Below, piece by piece: positions 25,197 through 33,955 of a stretch of DNA of 64,000 bases (within the stretch, counting starts at the first letter, position 1; each line of letters opens with the position of its first letter). The stretch is from Halorubrum halophilum (GTDB lineage Archaea > Halobacteriota > Halobacteria > Halobacteriales > Haloferacaceae). The stretch spans positions 124,001-188,000 of the forward strand of contig NZ_BBJP01000081.1 in assembly GCF_000739595.1 (NCBI RefSeq). Direction: 5' to 3'. The position numbers were made by a program, and so were the translations under genes. The notes beneath the pieces were generated by a model that was given only the letters and a program-made list of their open reading frames with translations, had not been told where the DNA came from and made no database searches.

Positions 25197-25937
25197 GTGA
25201 CCGAAATCGTCGACCTCGACGGAGTGACGTTCGCCTACGGCGACACCGTCGCCGTGAGAGACGTCTCCCTGACGGTCGAGGAAGGCGACTTCCTCGGGCT
25301 CGTCGGGCCGAACGGCTCCGGCAAGACTACCCTGCTTCACCTCATGCTCGGGCTCCACGAGCCCGACGAGGGGTCCGTCGAGCTGTTCGGCCGGCCGGTC
25401 GAGGAGTTCGACGACGGCGGCCGAATCGGCTACGTCTCGCAGAAGGCGACGAGCCGAGGCGGCGCAATGCCGGTCACCGTCCGCGAGTGCGTCACCATGG
25501 GTCGGTTCGCGCACGCCGGGCGAGGGCGGCTCTCTCAGGCCGACCGCGCCGCCGTCGCCGGCGCGATCGAGACGGTCGGCATCGGCGAGCTCGCCGACCG
25601 GCTCGTCTCAGAGCTGTCGGGCGGACAGAAGCAGCGAGCGTACATCGCGCGAGCCCTCGCGAGCGACGCGGACCTGCTCGCGCTTGACGAGCCGACGGTC
25701 GGCGTCGACGCCGAGTCGCGCGACGCCTTCTACGCCCTCCTCGATGAGCTCAACGACGAGGGAATCACCATCATCCTCATCGAGCACGACATCGGCGTCG
25801 TCACCGACCGCGCGAACCGCATCGCCTGTATCAACACCGAGCTGTACCACCACGGGGACACCGAGTCGTTCATTGAGAGCGACGCCCTCGCGGAGGCGTA
25901 CGGCACCGCCGGACAGGTCGTCCACCACCACCACTGA
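25197..25937 (+). CDS. Metal ABC transporter ATP-binding protein
   Basis: 246 residues. Walker A GPNGSGKTTLLHL, Q-loop YVSQKAT, signature LSGGQKQRAYIARAL, Walker B LLALDEPTVGVD, H-loop IEHD. Ends in GQVVHHHH, a natural His tail that may itself bind metal. Start is the GTG at 25197 (MTEIVDLDGVTFAYGD). The stop shares its last base with the permease start, so the two are coupled. Confidence 0.92.
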   Translation: MTEIVDLDGVTFAYGDTVAVRDVSLTVEEGDFLGLVGPNGSGKTTLLHLMLGLHEPDEGSVELFGRPVEEFDDGGRIGYVSQKATSRGGAMPVTVRECVTMGRFAHAGRGRLSQADRAAVAGAIETVGIGELADRLVSELSGGQKQRAYIARALASDADLLALDEPTVGVDAESRDAFYALLDELNDEGITIILIEHDIGVVTDRANRIACINTELYHHGDTESFIESDALAEAYGTAGQVVHHHH

Positions 25938-26995
25938 TGAGCGGGGAAACGCCTGCGGACGACGGCGACCCGTCTCGGCCCGATCGGGGACTCCGCCGGA
26001 CCGCGGAACTCGCCGGGATCGGGGTCACTGGCGTCGTCGCGGTCGCCATGCTCGGGTTCGTCCTCCTCTACTGGGCGCAGGACCTCCCGGTGGCGAGCGA
26101 CCTGTACGCCGCGTTCCGGTCGTTCGGGCGCGGGATGGACGCCGCGTTCGGGACGAACGTGTTCAGGCACCCGATCATGTGGCAGTCGATGGCGGTCGGG
26201 GTGCTCGTCGGGGTCGTCGCCCCGCTCGTCGGCTCCTTCCTCGTCCACCGCGAGATGGCGCTTATCGGCGAGACGCTCGCACACACCGCGTTCGCCGGGG
26301 TGGCGATCGGTATCCTCGTCACCTCTTCGACCGGCTGGAACGGCTCGCTGCTACTCGTCGCGCTCGCGGTCGGCATCGTCGGCGCGCTCGTGGTCCAGTG
26401 GCTCACCGAGCGCACCGACGCCTACGGCGACGTGCCGATTGCAATCATGCTCAGCGGGAGCTTCGCGGTCGGCACGCTGATCATCAGCTACGGCGACGGG
26501 CTCACCGGCGTCAACATCGAGGGGTACCTGTTCGGGAACCTCGCGGTCGTCACGCCGGAGGGAGCGCGGCTGATGGGGATGCTCTCGCTGATCGTCGTCG
26601 CGGGCGTGGCGCTGACGTACAAACAGCTCCTGTTCATCACCTTCGACGAGCAGGCCGCGCGGGTCGCGCAGCTCAACGTCACCGGCTACAACACCCTGCT
26701 CGTGGTGTTGACCGCGGTCGTCGTCGTCGGCGCGATGCAGGTGCTCGGCGTCATCCTCGTCGCCGCGATGTTGGTCGTCCCCGTCGCGGCCGCCTCCCAG
26801 ATCGCCCGGAGCTTCCGCGAGACGGTGTACCTCTCGGTGATCTTCGGCCAGCTGTCGGTGATCGGCGGCTTCGCCGTCTCGATCGGCCTCGGGCTCCCCT
26901 CCGGGGGATCGATCGTCGTGACGGCCATCGCGGTGTACCTCGCGAGCATCGTCCGCTCCGGCTTCTCGGTGAAGGCAATCTCGGCGCACGGGTGA
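25937..26995 (+). CDS. Metal ABC transporter permease (ZnuB/MntB family)
   Basis: 352 residues with an acidic ~20-residue N-terminus and about eight membrane helices. The ABC-3 family pattern is clear: PLVGSFLVHREMALIGETLAHTAFAGVAIG, YGDVPIAIMLSGSFAVGTLI, EQAARVAQLNVTGYNTLLVVLTAVVVV, and LVAAMLVVPVAAASQIARSF. A single permease implies a homodimer. Last gene of the transporter operon. Confidence 0.92.
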   Translation: MSGETPADDGDPSRPDRGLRRTAELAGIGVTGVVAVAMLGFVLLYWAQDLPVASDLYAAFRSFGRGMDAAFGTNVFRHPIMWQSMAVGVLVGVVAPLVGSFLVHREMALIGETLAHTAFAGVAIGILVTSSTGWNGSLLLVALAVGIVGALVVQWLTERTDAYGDVPIAIMLSGSFAVGTLIISYGDGLTGVNIEGYLFGNLAVVTPEGARLMGMLSLIVVAGVALTYKQLLFITFDEQAARVAQLNVTGYNTLLVVLTAVVVVGAMQVLGVILVAAMLVVPVAAASQIARSFRETVYLSVIFGQLSVIGGFAVSIGLGLPSGGSIVVTAIAVYLASIVRSGFSVKAISAHG

Positions 26996-27081
26996 GAGAA
27001 GATCTCGATCCTCGTGAAGGCACTATAGCTGACCGCGACCGGTTTCCACAGACCCTTATGTACGGCTCCCGTCCGACGGGT

Positions 27082-27366
27082 ATGGGAGACACCGAGACCT
27101 ACACGGTCACCGACCCCGACGGTAACGAGGAGTCCTTCGAACTGCCCGCCGGCCTCGTCGACGTGCTCAGCCAGCAGGGCGAGGAGCCGACCCGCGTCGT
27201 CAGCGACGTCGTGGTGCAGGCGATGGCCCAGCAGGCCCACGTCATCGCCCACCACAGCGAGGGCGAGGTGCCCGACGACATCGCGGAGATGAACGACACC
27301 GCCGCGGAGCTGTTCGAGGAACGCTTCGGGCAGTCGCTCGAAGACGCGCTCGGCCACTCGCACTAA
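27082..27366 (+). CDS. Small conserved haloarchaeal protein (possibly DUF7545)
   Basis: 94 residues, acidic and soluble: MGDTETYTVTDPDGNEESFELPAGLVDVL, then a helical half (VVSDVVVQAMAQQAHVIAHHSEGEVPDDIAEMNDTAAELFEERFGQSL) ending GHSH. No catalytic motif. I recognise it as a haloarchaea-restricted family but am not certain of the DUF number. An in-frame ATG at 27058 is less likely. A short T-run (27399-27402) follows the gene. Confidence 0.7.
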   Translation: MGDTETYTVTDPDGNEESFELPAGLVDVLSQQGEEPTRVVSDVVVQAMAQQAHVIAHHSEGEVPDDIAEMNDTAAELFEERFGQSLEDALGHSH

Positions 27367-27458
27367 CTGTCCGCCGCGACCTGACGACCGACTGATTCCT
27401 TTTACACTGTATCCCCCGCAGCCGACCGCTTAAACCGCCGGAGCGCGTACTCGAAAGC

Positions 27459-27893
27459 ATGGACACCGACCCGGACGCGCCGGTGCTGATCTTCGACGGC
27501 GACTGCCCGTACTGCTCGGTGGCGGCCGTCGCGCTCCGGCGGCTGGAGGGCGTCGTCGCGGTGCCGTGGGAGGCCGACCCCGTCGGCCCGTTCCTCGACG
27601 CGCAGTTCGGCTCGCGCCCGTTCGCGATGGTGCTCGTCGACCCCGGCGAGGGACGGGTGTACGCCGGTCGCTCGGCGGCCGAGGAGCTGGCCGAGCGCGC
27701 CGGTACGCCCGGAATCGTCGGCGGGCTCGTTCGCGACAACTACGACCGGATCGCCGGCGTCGTCGGAACGCTGTCCGGTCGCGGCCGCGACCCCGCCGAC
27801 GTGCACGACATCTACGATCTGACCGACGACGCGGGGGAACTCGTCGGCGACCTCCGCCCCGCTGCGAGCGACCCGCCGGAGGCGCTGTCGTGA
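27459..27893 (+). CDS. DCC-family thiol-disulfide oxidoreductase (DUF393)
   Basis: 144 residues. The defining motif LIFDGDCPYCSVAAVAL near the N-terminus carries a DxxCxxC active site, followed by a region comparing the residue set to a partner (VYAGRSAAEELAERAG). Likely a cytosolic redox protein; substrate unknown. It overlaps the next gene by 4 bp. Confidence 0.85.
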   Translation: MDTDPDAPVLIFDGDCPYCSVAAVALRRLEGVVAVPWEADPVGPFLDAQFGSRPFAMVLVDPGEGRVYAGRSAAEELAERAGTPGIVGGLVRDNYDRIAGVVGTLSGRGRDPADVHDIYDLTDDAGELVGDLRPAASDPPEALS

Positions 27894-28429
27894 GCGGGGG
27901 CAGAGAAGGAGCGGGTTCGGACCGCCCGAACGGAGGCACCTACACCCTTCTCGTCGAACTCGCGGCCCCGGCGACGGTCGAGGTCGGTGCACTCGGCGAG
28001 CACCGGTTCGAAGCGGGGACGTACGCCTACACCGGCAGCGCGCTCGGCACTGGGGGGTTCTCCCGCGTCGACCGCCACCGCCGGACCGCTCGCGGCGAGC
28101 ACGACGTGCGCCACTGGCACGTCGACCACCTGCTCGGGCACCCCGACGCCCGGATCGACCGCGTCGTTCGGAGCGTCGGCGCCGACGCGGAGTGCGAGGT
28201 CGCCGATCGTCTCCCGGCCGGCCCGGTCGACGGCTTCGGGGCGTCCGACTGCGACTGCGGGAGCCACCTCGCCGCGGCCGGCGAGGGCGGATCGCTCGAC
28301 GAGTTCGCCGCGGTGGTCCGCGAGGCGCACGAGGACGCGGTCACAGGGACCGGCGGCTCGGTCGACGTGGTCGCCGGATCGGCGGAGGGGGTCGACGGCG
28401 CGGTCGGCGACGCGAGCGCGACCCGGTGA
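27890..28429 (+). CDS. DUF123 (GIY-YIG-like, Uri) family protein
   Basis: 179 residues. YTLLVELAAPATVEVGALGEHRFEAGTYAYTGSALGTGGFSRVDRH is the archaeal DUF123/COG1833 pattern, a GIY-YIG-like nuclease fold, followed by HWHVDHLLGHPDARIDRVV and FGASDCDCGSHLA. Probably a nuclease acting on DNA, inferred from fold only. GTG start at 27890 overlaps the DCC gene stop. C-terminal 30 residues are low complexity. Confidence 0.8.
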   Translation: MSGGREGAGSDRPNGGTYTLLVELAAPATVEVGALGEHRFEAGTYAYTGSALGTGGFSRVDRHRRTARGEHDVRHWHVDHLLGHPDARIDRVVRSVGADAECEVADRLPAGPVDGFGASDCDCGSHLAAAGEGGSLDEFAAVVREAHEDAVTGTGGSVDVVAGSAEGVDGAVGDASATR

Positions 28430-28462
28430 GCCGTCGGGGTCGCCCGTCGCTCCGCTCGTCGA

Positions 28463-28945
28463 CTAGAGGTCGTACCGGTCGACGATGTCGGTGAGCTGTT
28501 CGCGGCGCCCCTCGATCGCCTCGTCGCGCAGCGCCTCCTCCTCGGGCGTCGGGGCGGTTAGATCCGGAACGCTCGCCGGGTTCCCCTCGTCGTCGAGCGC
28601 GACGAACGTGAAGTAGGAGGTGGTCGTGCGGCGCTCTTCGTCGGTTCGGGGGTTCTCCGCGCGCACGTCGACCTTCACGTCGAGGCTCGTGGTCCCCACG
28701 TTGAACACGTACCCCTCGATGACGGCGACCTCGCCCATCTCGATGGAGGAGATGAAGTCGACGTGGTCCATCGAGGCGGTGACGACCTGTCTGTTCGAGA
28801 AGCGCATCCCGGCGATGGCGCCGCAGATGTCCATCCAGTGGAGGACCGCGCCCCCGAGCGCTCGTCCGAGGTTGTTCGTGTCGTTCGGCAACAGCAGTTC
28901 GGTCATCTCGGTGTACGACTCCGCGACCGTCGCCGTCTCGTCCAT
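28463..28945 (-). CDS. Acyl-CoA thioesterase, hotdog fold
   Basis: 160 residues. MTELLLPNDTNNLGRALGGAVLHWMDICGAIAGMRFS is the YciA/BFIT-type signature with the catalytic Asp, and SMDHVDFISSIEMGEVAVIEGYVFNVGTTSLDVKVDV forms the central strand region. It hydrolyses acyl-CoA; chain length is unknown. Converges with the DUF123 gene. Monocistronic. Confidence 0.9.
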   Translation of the reverse strand: MDETATVAESYTEMTELLLPNDTNNLGRALGGAVLHWMDICGAIAGMRFSNRQVVTASMDHVDFISSIEMGEVAVIEGYVFNVGTTSLDVKVDVRAENPRTDEERRTTTSYFTFVALDDEGNPASVPDLTAPTPEEEALRDEAIEGRREQLTDIVDRYDL

Positions 28946-29039
28946 GTCGTCGGTGGGGTAGCGGGCGACTTGAACTCCCTGACTGGCGACGGGCGACGGG
29001 TGGCAGACAGTGGGCGGCGGACGGCGAACGAGACGAGTC

Positions 29040-29492
29040 TCAGCTCCCCTCTTGCGGGCCGTCGTCGAACTGGACCGAGTCCTGCGAGCGACCCGCCTCG
29101 TCGATCACCTCGTCGGAGACGACGATCGGACAGTCGATCCGGACCGCGAGCGCGAGCGCGTCGGAGGGACGCGCGTCGAAGACGAACCGCTCCGGCTCGC
29201 CGTCCTCGTACCGCTCCGCGTCGACCTTCGCGTAGAAGGTGCCGTCTCGGAGGTCGTCGACCCGGACTCGGTCGATCGCGCCCCCGAATTCGGTGAGGAT
29301 GTCGACGAGGAGGTCGTGCGTCAGCGGACGGTCGAACGGTTCGCCCTCGAGCGCCATTCCGATCGACTGCGCCTGATCGGCGCTGACGAAGATCGGGACG
29401 TACTCGCCGCGCGCGGACAGGATGACCGCCGGCACGTCGCCGCCGGGTGCGGAGCCCGCTCCGACCCCGACGACCTCGGCTTCGTGTTCCAT
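29040..29492 (-). CDS. Bifunctional nuclease family protein (DUF151)
   Basis: 150 residues. Pattern PAVILSARGEYVPIFVSADQAQSIGMALEGEPFDRPLTHDLLVDIL ... FVFDARPSDALALAVRIDCPIVVSDEVIDEAG is the DUF151/BFN domain, with in vitro DNase/RNase activity reported for plant members; the role in archaea is unknown. ATG at 29492 was chosen over an upstream reading. Soluble and acidic. Confidence 0.88.
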   Translation of the reverse strand: MEHEAEVVGVGAGSAPGGDVPAVILSARGEYVPIFVSADQAQSIGMALEGEPFDRPLTHDLLVDILTEFGGAIDRVRVDDLRDGTFYAKVDAERYEDGEPERFVFDARPSDALALAVRIDCPIVVSDEVIDEAGRSQDSVQFDDGPQEGS

Positions 29493-29575
29493 ACCGGATC
29501 GTGGCGGCGGCGGCATGAATAGCTGTCCCACGCGATCGCTACGCGCAGGCGCCGCGCTCGGACGGCCCACCGCCG

Positions 29576-30292
29576 TCAGCGACCGCTCCAGTACCAGTAC
29601 GCCCAGCCGATCGTAAACACGAGCGCGGCGCCGAGGAAGAAGACGATCCCGGGCTCGATAAGCGAGACGGCGTACTCCGCCAATGGGTCGACGACGTACT
29701 CGACGGTGCCGTCGATCTCTCCGCCTCCTCCCCCGCCCGCGCCCCCGTCGGTCTCGGGAGCAGTCTCGATAGAGGGCCCGTCCGCGGCGTCTTCGGTCGC
29801 GGTGTCACCGCCGTCTCCGCCACCCGTGGTCGTCGTCACGCGGGCGGTCGGTCCCGATACCGAGAGGACCCGTTGGGCCGCGACCGCCGCCAGCCCGATG
29901 ATCCCGTAGCCGCCGAGCAGCCGCATCAGGGCAGACTTGATCCCGCGCGACGCCTCCGAGTCGCCGGCGAACAATACGAGCGGCTCGTCCGCGGCCGCGT
30001 ACACGTCCATCTCTCGGCCCTTCTCGGAGTAGGTCGTGTCGACCACGTCGACGAGGTCGGCGCCGTCGAGCTTCGAGAGGTGGTACTGGACGTTCTGGAG
30101 CGAGGTGTCGACGGCGTCGGCGAGCTCCGACTTGGTCGCCGGCTCGTCGTGGAGTCGGGTGAGAATCTCGCGCGCCGTCTCGGAGCCGAGCGCGGCGATG
30201 AGCTCGTCCGCGTCGTCGTCGTCGACGCCGACCACCCGGGGCTCGCGGTCCTCGGGGGTCGCGTCGGGGAGGGAGGGCAGCAGCCGCGACAT
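29576..30292 (-). CDS. Membrane-anchored winged-helix regulator (ArsR-type HTH)
   Basis: 238 residues. HTH: ADELIAALGSETAREILTRLHDEPATKSELADAVDTSLQNVQYHLSKLDGADLVDVV (about 27-85), followed by a wing-like segment (YSEKGREMDVYAAADEPLVLFAGD). A hydrophobic helix (GGYGIIGLAAVAAQRVL), a Thr/Gly/Asp-rich linker with GGAGGGGGGE, and a C-terminal helix (IEPGIVFFLGAALVFTIGWAYWYW) would tether it to the membrane. Haloarchaea have many such HTH-TM proteins; target unknown. Divergently transcribed from traB. Confidence 0.85.
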   Translation of the reverse strand: MSRLLPSLPDATPEDREPRVVGVDDDDADELIAALGSETAREILTRLHDEPATKSELADAVDTSLQNVQYHLSKLDGADLVDVVDTTYSEKGREMDVYAAADEPLVLFAGDSEASRGIKSALMRLLGGYGIIGLAAVAAQRVLSVSGPTARVTTTTGGGDGGDTATEDAADGPSIETAPETDGGAGGGGGGEIDGTVEYVVDPLAEYAVSLIEPGIVFFLGAALVFTIGWAYWYWSGR

Positions 30293-30400
30293 ACCACCCT
30301 CTGTGACCCGTGAGAATACAAATTTGTTGGATCGGCGAGGGAGCGACGCGCGCTCACCGACTCACAAACCCTAAACGCGGCGACGGAGTACGTCGTGGCA

Positions 30401-32155
30401 ATGACAGAGACGCCAGGGGGATCCGACGGCGAGGCCACCCCTGCGAGCGGCGCGGTCGGAGCGCCCTCCGACGGCGGCGACGGAGACGGAGACGGCTCGG
30501 TGACCGTGGTCGGCACCGCGCACGTCTCCGAACAGTCGGTCGACGAGGTCGAGGAGACGATCGAGCGCGAGCGGCCCGACGTGGTCGCCGTCGAACTCGA
30601 CGAGGGGCGGTACCGCCAGATGAACGGCGAGAGCCCCGACGACCTCGACGCGGGCGACCTGCTTCGGGGCAACACCGTCTTCCAGTTCCTCGCGTACTGG
30701 ATGCTGTCGTACGTCCAGACGCAGCTCGGCGACCGCTTCGACATCGAGCCCGGCGCTGACATGCGGGCCGCCATCGACGTCGCCGAGGGGCTCGGCATCG
30801 ACGTGGCGTTAGTCGACCGGGACATCCAGACGACGATCCAGCGCTTCTGGGCTCGGATGACGGTCACGGAGAAGCTTCGGATGGTCGGGGGACTCGCGTT
30901 CGGCGTCACCGACTCCCGCGTGGTCGGGGTGCTGGTCGGGCTGTTCGTCGGGATCCTCGCCGGGCCCGTCATCGGCCTCTTCGGGGGAAGCGTCGGCGTC
31001 ACCGACGCGATACTGACGAGCGTCACCGGCGGTGTACTCGCGGCGGTCGGCGTCGCGATCGTCGTCGATCAGGTCGGAAAAGTCGCGCTCTCGCCCGACG
31101 GGCGCCTCTTCGCCGCGGCGGGGCTGGGTGTCACAGCTGGGATCGCCGCCGCCGCTGTCGGCGCACTCGACGGGGTCGTCGCGACGTACCTCGGCGGGTT
31201 CGCCGTGACGGCGATCGGGAGCCTCGGTCTCGGTATCTCCCTCGGGCTGACCCTCGGCGTGCTCGCGTCGCTCGCGATGGGCGTCGTCGGGAGGGACGGC
31301 GGCGAGCCCGAACACGGCGGGATCGAGGAACTGGGGATGGAGGACCTGACCGACACCGACGTGGTGACAATGATGATGGAGGAGTTCCGGCAGTTCTCCC
31401 CGGGCGGCGCGGAGGCGCTCATCGACGAGCGCGACGCCTTCATCGCCCACCGGCTCGTCGCACTCCGCGACGCCGGCTACGACGTGGTCGCGGTCGTCGG
31501 CGCGGGTCACCGCGCGGGGATCGAGGGGTACCTCACAGACCCCGCGTCGCTCCCGCCGATGGAGGACCTCGTCGGGAAGGAGCGCGGGCGCGGGCTCCCG
31601 TGGAAGAAGGCGATTGGCTACGCGATCACCGTCGGCTTCGTCGGATTCTTCGTCCTGCTCGCGCTTGCCGGCGTGGAGAACGCGTTCCTCTTCCGGCTGT
31701 TCGGCGCGTGGTTCCTGATCAACGGCGCGTTCGCGTTCGCGTTCGCGAAGCTCGCGGGCGCGCGCTGGACCTCCGCCGGCGTCGGCGGCGCGGTCGCGTG
31801 GATGACCTCGATCAACCCCGTGCTCGCGCCCGGCTGGTTCACCGGCTACGTCGAGCTTCGGAGTCTCACGGTGAACGTCGGCGACATCGGGCGGCTCAAC
31901 GACCTGCTCTCCGACGAGACGCTGTCGCCGTCGGATCTGGTCTCGTCGATGCTCGACGTGCCCCTGTTCAAGCTCATCGTCGTGGTCGCGATGACGAACA
32001 TCGGCAGCATCGTCGCGAGCTTCCTGTTCGCGGTGTACGTCATTCCCGCGATGTTCGGCGACGTGGGCGGCGTCGACGAGGTGGGGCGGCTCATGATCGA
32101 GGGCGCACGGACCGGCGCAGAGTTCCTCAGAAATCTGATCACGGGGGGAGCATGA
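30401..32155 (+). CDS. TraB family membrane protein
   Basis: 584 residues. TraB/PrgY/GumN domain: SVTVVGTAHVSEQSVDEVEETIERERPDVVAVELDEGRY near the N-terminus and VVAVVGAGHRAGIEGYL later, both motifs associated with a metalloprotease-like fold. The C-terminal half carries about eight or nine hydrophobic helices. Archaeal function is unknown; bacterial PrgY affects pheromone activity and eukaryotic TRABD/TIKI members are proteases. Start ATG 30401, with a Gly/Asp/Ser-rich ~30-residue lead. Confidence 0.85.
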   Translation: MTETPGGSDGEATPASGAVGAPSDGGDGDGDGSVTVVGTAHVSEQSVDEVEETIERERPDVVAVELDEGRYRQMNGESPDDLDAGDLLRGNTVFQFLAYWMLSYVQTQLGDRFDIEPGADMRAAIDVAEGLGIDVALVDRDIQTTIQRFWARMTVTEKLRMVGGLAFGVTDSRVVGVLVGLFVGILAGPVIGLFGGSVGVTDAILTSVTGGVLAAVGVAIVVDQVGKVALSPDGRLFAAAGLGVTAGIAAAAVGALDGVVATYLGGFAVTAIGSLGLGISLGLTLGVLASLAMGVVGRDGGEPEHGGIEELGMEDLTDTDVVTMMMEEFRQFSPGGAEALIDERDAFIAHRLVALRDAGYDVVAVVGAGHRAGIEGYLTDPASLPPMEDLVGKERGRGLPWKKAIGYAITVGFVGFFVLLALAGVENAFLFRLFGAWFLINGAFAFAFAKLAGARWTSAGVGGAVAWMTSINPVLAPGWFTGYVELRSLTVNVGDIGRLNDLLSDETLSPSDLVSSMLDVPLFKLIVVVAMTNIGSIVASFLFAVYVIPAMFGDVGGVDEVGRLMIEGARTGAEFLRNLITGGA

Positions 32156-32180
32156 ACGGGTCCCTCGCCGGGGTGAACGC

Positions 32181-32849
32181 ATGAGCGGAGCCCCTCAGGG
32201 TCGCCGGATCGCCGGCCTCTACTTCAGCGGGACCGAGATCCGCGACCTGCTGGTCGCGTGGCTCGCGCTCGGCGTCGCGTTCACGCTCTTCTTCGTGAAC
32301 GGCACCGCCGGCTTCGATCGGCTGCTCGCTGCGGGGGTCGTCCCGCCGCTGCTCGTCGGCCTGCTCACCGCGGGCGTCGCGTTCCTCCTCCACGAGATCG
32401 CCCACAAGGTCGTCGCGGTTCACTACGATCAGGTCGCCGAGTTCCGCGCGGACAACGGTATGCTGTTCATTGCCGTGATGAGCTCCCTCTTGGGGTTCAT
32501 CTTCGCCGCGCCCGGGGCGGTCCACCACCGCGGCCGGCTGACGCCGAAGGAACACGGGCACATCGCGCTGGCGGGCCCGGTCGTCAACCTCCTGCTCACG
32601 CTCGCGTTCCTGCCGGCGCTCCTGCTCGGGCCGGTCGTCGGGAGCCCGGTGATCACCCTGATCGGCTCCCGCGGGATCGCGATCAACGTCTTCCTCGCGG
32701 CGTTCAACCTGATCCCGTACGGCCCCCTCGACGGGAAGACCGTCATGGGGTGGAGCAAGGGCGTGTGGGCCGCGTCCTTCGCTCTCTCCGTGGTGCTCAC
32801 GGTCGCGCTCGTGTTCGTCGGCGGGCTTGGCTTCGGCGGACCGTTCTGA
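32181..32849 (+). CDS. Site-2-type membrane metalloprotease (M50)
   Basis: 222 residues, about six helices. Zinc motif HEIAH at 71-75 in AFLLHEIAHKVVAVHY, and the second motif NLIPYGPLDGKTVM (NxxPxxxLDG) supplies the third ligand. A compact M50B peptidase acting within the membrane; substrate unknown. It follows traB after 25 bp, and the pair may be functionally linked, since both are membrane protease-like. The short gap carries a 10-codon ORF that overlaps both genes' ends (see rejected items). Confidence 0.9.
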   Translation: MSGAPQGRRIAGLYFSGTEIRDLLVAWLALGVAFTLFFVNGTAGFDRLLAAGVVPPLLVGLLTAGVAFLLHEIAHKVVAVHYDQVAEFRADNGMLFIAVMSSLLGFIFAAPGAVHHRGRLTPKEHGHIALAGPVVNLLLTLAFLPALLLGPVVGSPVITLIGSRGIAINVFLAAFNLIPYGPLDGKTVMGWSKGVWAASFALSVVLTVALVFVGGLGFGGPF

Positions 32850-32932
32850 GTCGGGCAGGCGATCCGTCGCAGACGGCCCGGTCGCTCGGTGGGAACGGTG
32901 CGCTTTTGCTCCGCGGGCGTCCCTCGACACAC

Positions 32933-33955
32933 ATGACCGAGGGCGACGGCGGCGGAGACGGGAGCAACGACGGCGCGTCCGGAGACGACGAACTCACCTA
33001 CGCCGACGCCGGCGTCGACATCGACGCCAGCGAGGCGGCGACCGCGGCGCTGATCGGCGCGGTCGGCGAGGGTGAGGGCGACTACGCCGGCCTGCTCGAC
33101 ATCGGCGACCGCTACCTCGCGCTGGCGACCGACGGCGTCGGGACGAAGCTCCTCGTCGCCGAGGCGCTCGGCGACTACTCGACCGTCGGGATCGACTGCA
33201 TCGCGATGAACGTCAACGACCTCGTCGCCGCCGGCGTCAGACCGGTCGCGTTCGTCGACTACCTCGCGGTCGACGAGCCGGACGAGCGGTTCGCCGAGCA
33301 GGTCGGCGAAGGACTCGCGCGCGGCGCCGAACTCGCCGACATGGAACTCGTCGGCGGCGAGACCGCAGTGATGCCCGACGTGATCCGCGGGCTCGATCTG
33401 GCCGGCACCTGCGCCGGCCTCGCCGCGAAGGACGCCGTCTTCGACGGCGAGGCGCGGCCGGGCGACGCGCTGGTCGGGTGGGAGTCGTCGGGGATCCACT
33501 CGAACGGGCTCACGCTCGCGCGCGAGGCGGCGACCCGCGAGCACGCGTACACCGACCCGTGCCCGTTCGAGGGGTACGAGACGGTCGGCGAGGCCTTACT
33601 GGAGCCGACCCGGATCTACACCGACCTGCTCGACCCGATGCGCGAGCACGGCGTGCACGGCGCGGCCCACGTCACCGGCGGCGGGTGGACCAACCTGACG
33701 CGGCTCGGCGCGAATCGCTACGTCGTCGAGGACGCCTTCGACCCCCAGCCGGTCTTCGAGTTCGTGCAGTCGGAGGGGGGCGTCTCCGACGAGGAGATGC
33801 ACCGGACGTTCAACATGGGGACCGGCTTCGTCGCGGCGGTCGACTCTGATGACGCCGAATCGCTGGTCGACGAGACGGACGGGCGCGTGATCGGGCGGGT
33901 TGAGGAGGGCGACGACGACGAGGGGAGCGTCGTGATTCGCGGATTAGATTTATAA
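32933..33955 (+). CDS. purM: Phosphoribosylformylglycinamidine cyclo-ligase
   Basis: Fifth step of purine synthesis (FGAM to AIR, ATP-dependent). 340 residues after an acidic 20-residue lead. Motifs: LTYADAGVDIDAS, LALATDGVGTKLLVAEAL, DCIAMNVNDLVAAGVRPVAFVDYLA, ELVGGETAVMPDVI, SSGIHSNGLTLAR, HVTGGGWTNLTRL, NMGTGF. The final codons are GAT TTA TAA: the stop lies inside the TTATAA border of repeat copy C. Confidence 0.97.
   Translation: MTEGDGGGDGSNDGASGDDELTYADAGVDIDASEAATAALIGAVGEGEGDYAGLLDIGDRYLALATDGVGTKLLVAEALGDYSTVGIDCIAMNVNDLVAAGVRPVAFVDYLAVDEPDERFAEQVGEGLARGAELADMELVGGETAVMPDVIRGLDLAGTCAGLAAKDAVFDGEARPGDALVGWESSGIHSNGLTLAREAATREHAYTDPCPFEGYETVGEALLEPTRIYTDLLDPMREHGVHGAAHVTGGGWTNLTRLGANRYVVEDAFDPQPVFEFVQSEGGVSDEEMHRTFNMGTGFVAAVDSDDAESLVDETDGRVIGRVEEGDDDEGSVVIRGLDL

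Noticed and set aside
32151-32183. A 10-codon ORF between traB and the M50 protease, overlapping both
   Set aside because: Starts at ATGA with traB and stops two bases into the next ATG, so it could aid coupling, but at 10 codons I cannot support it as a gene.
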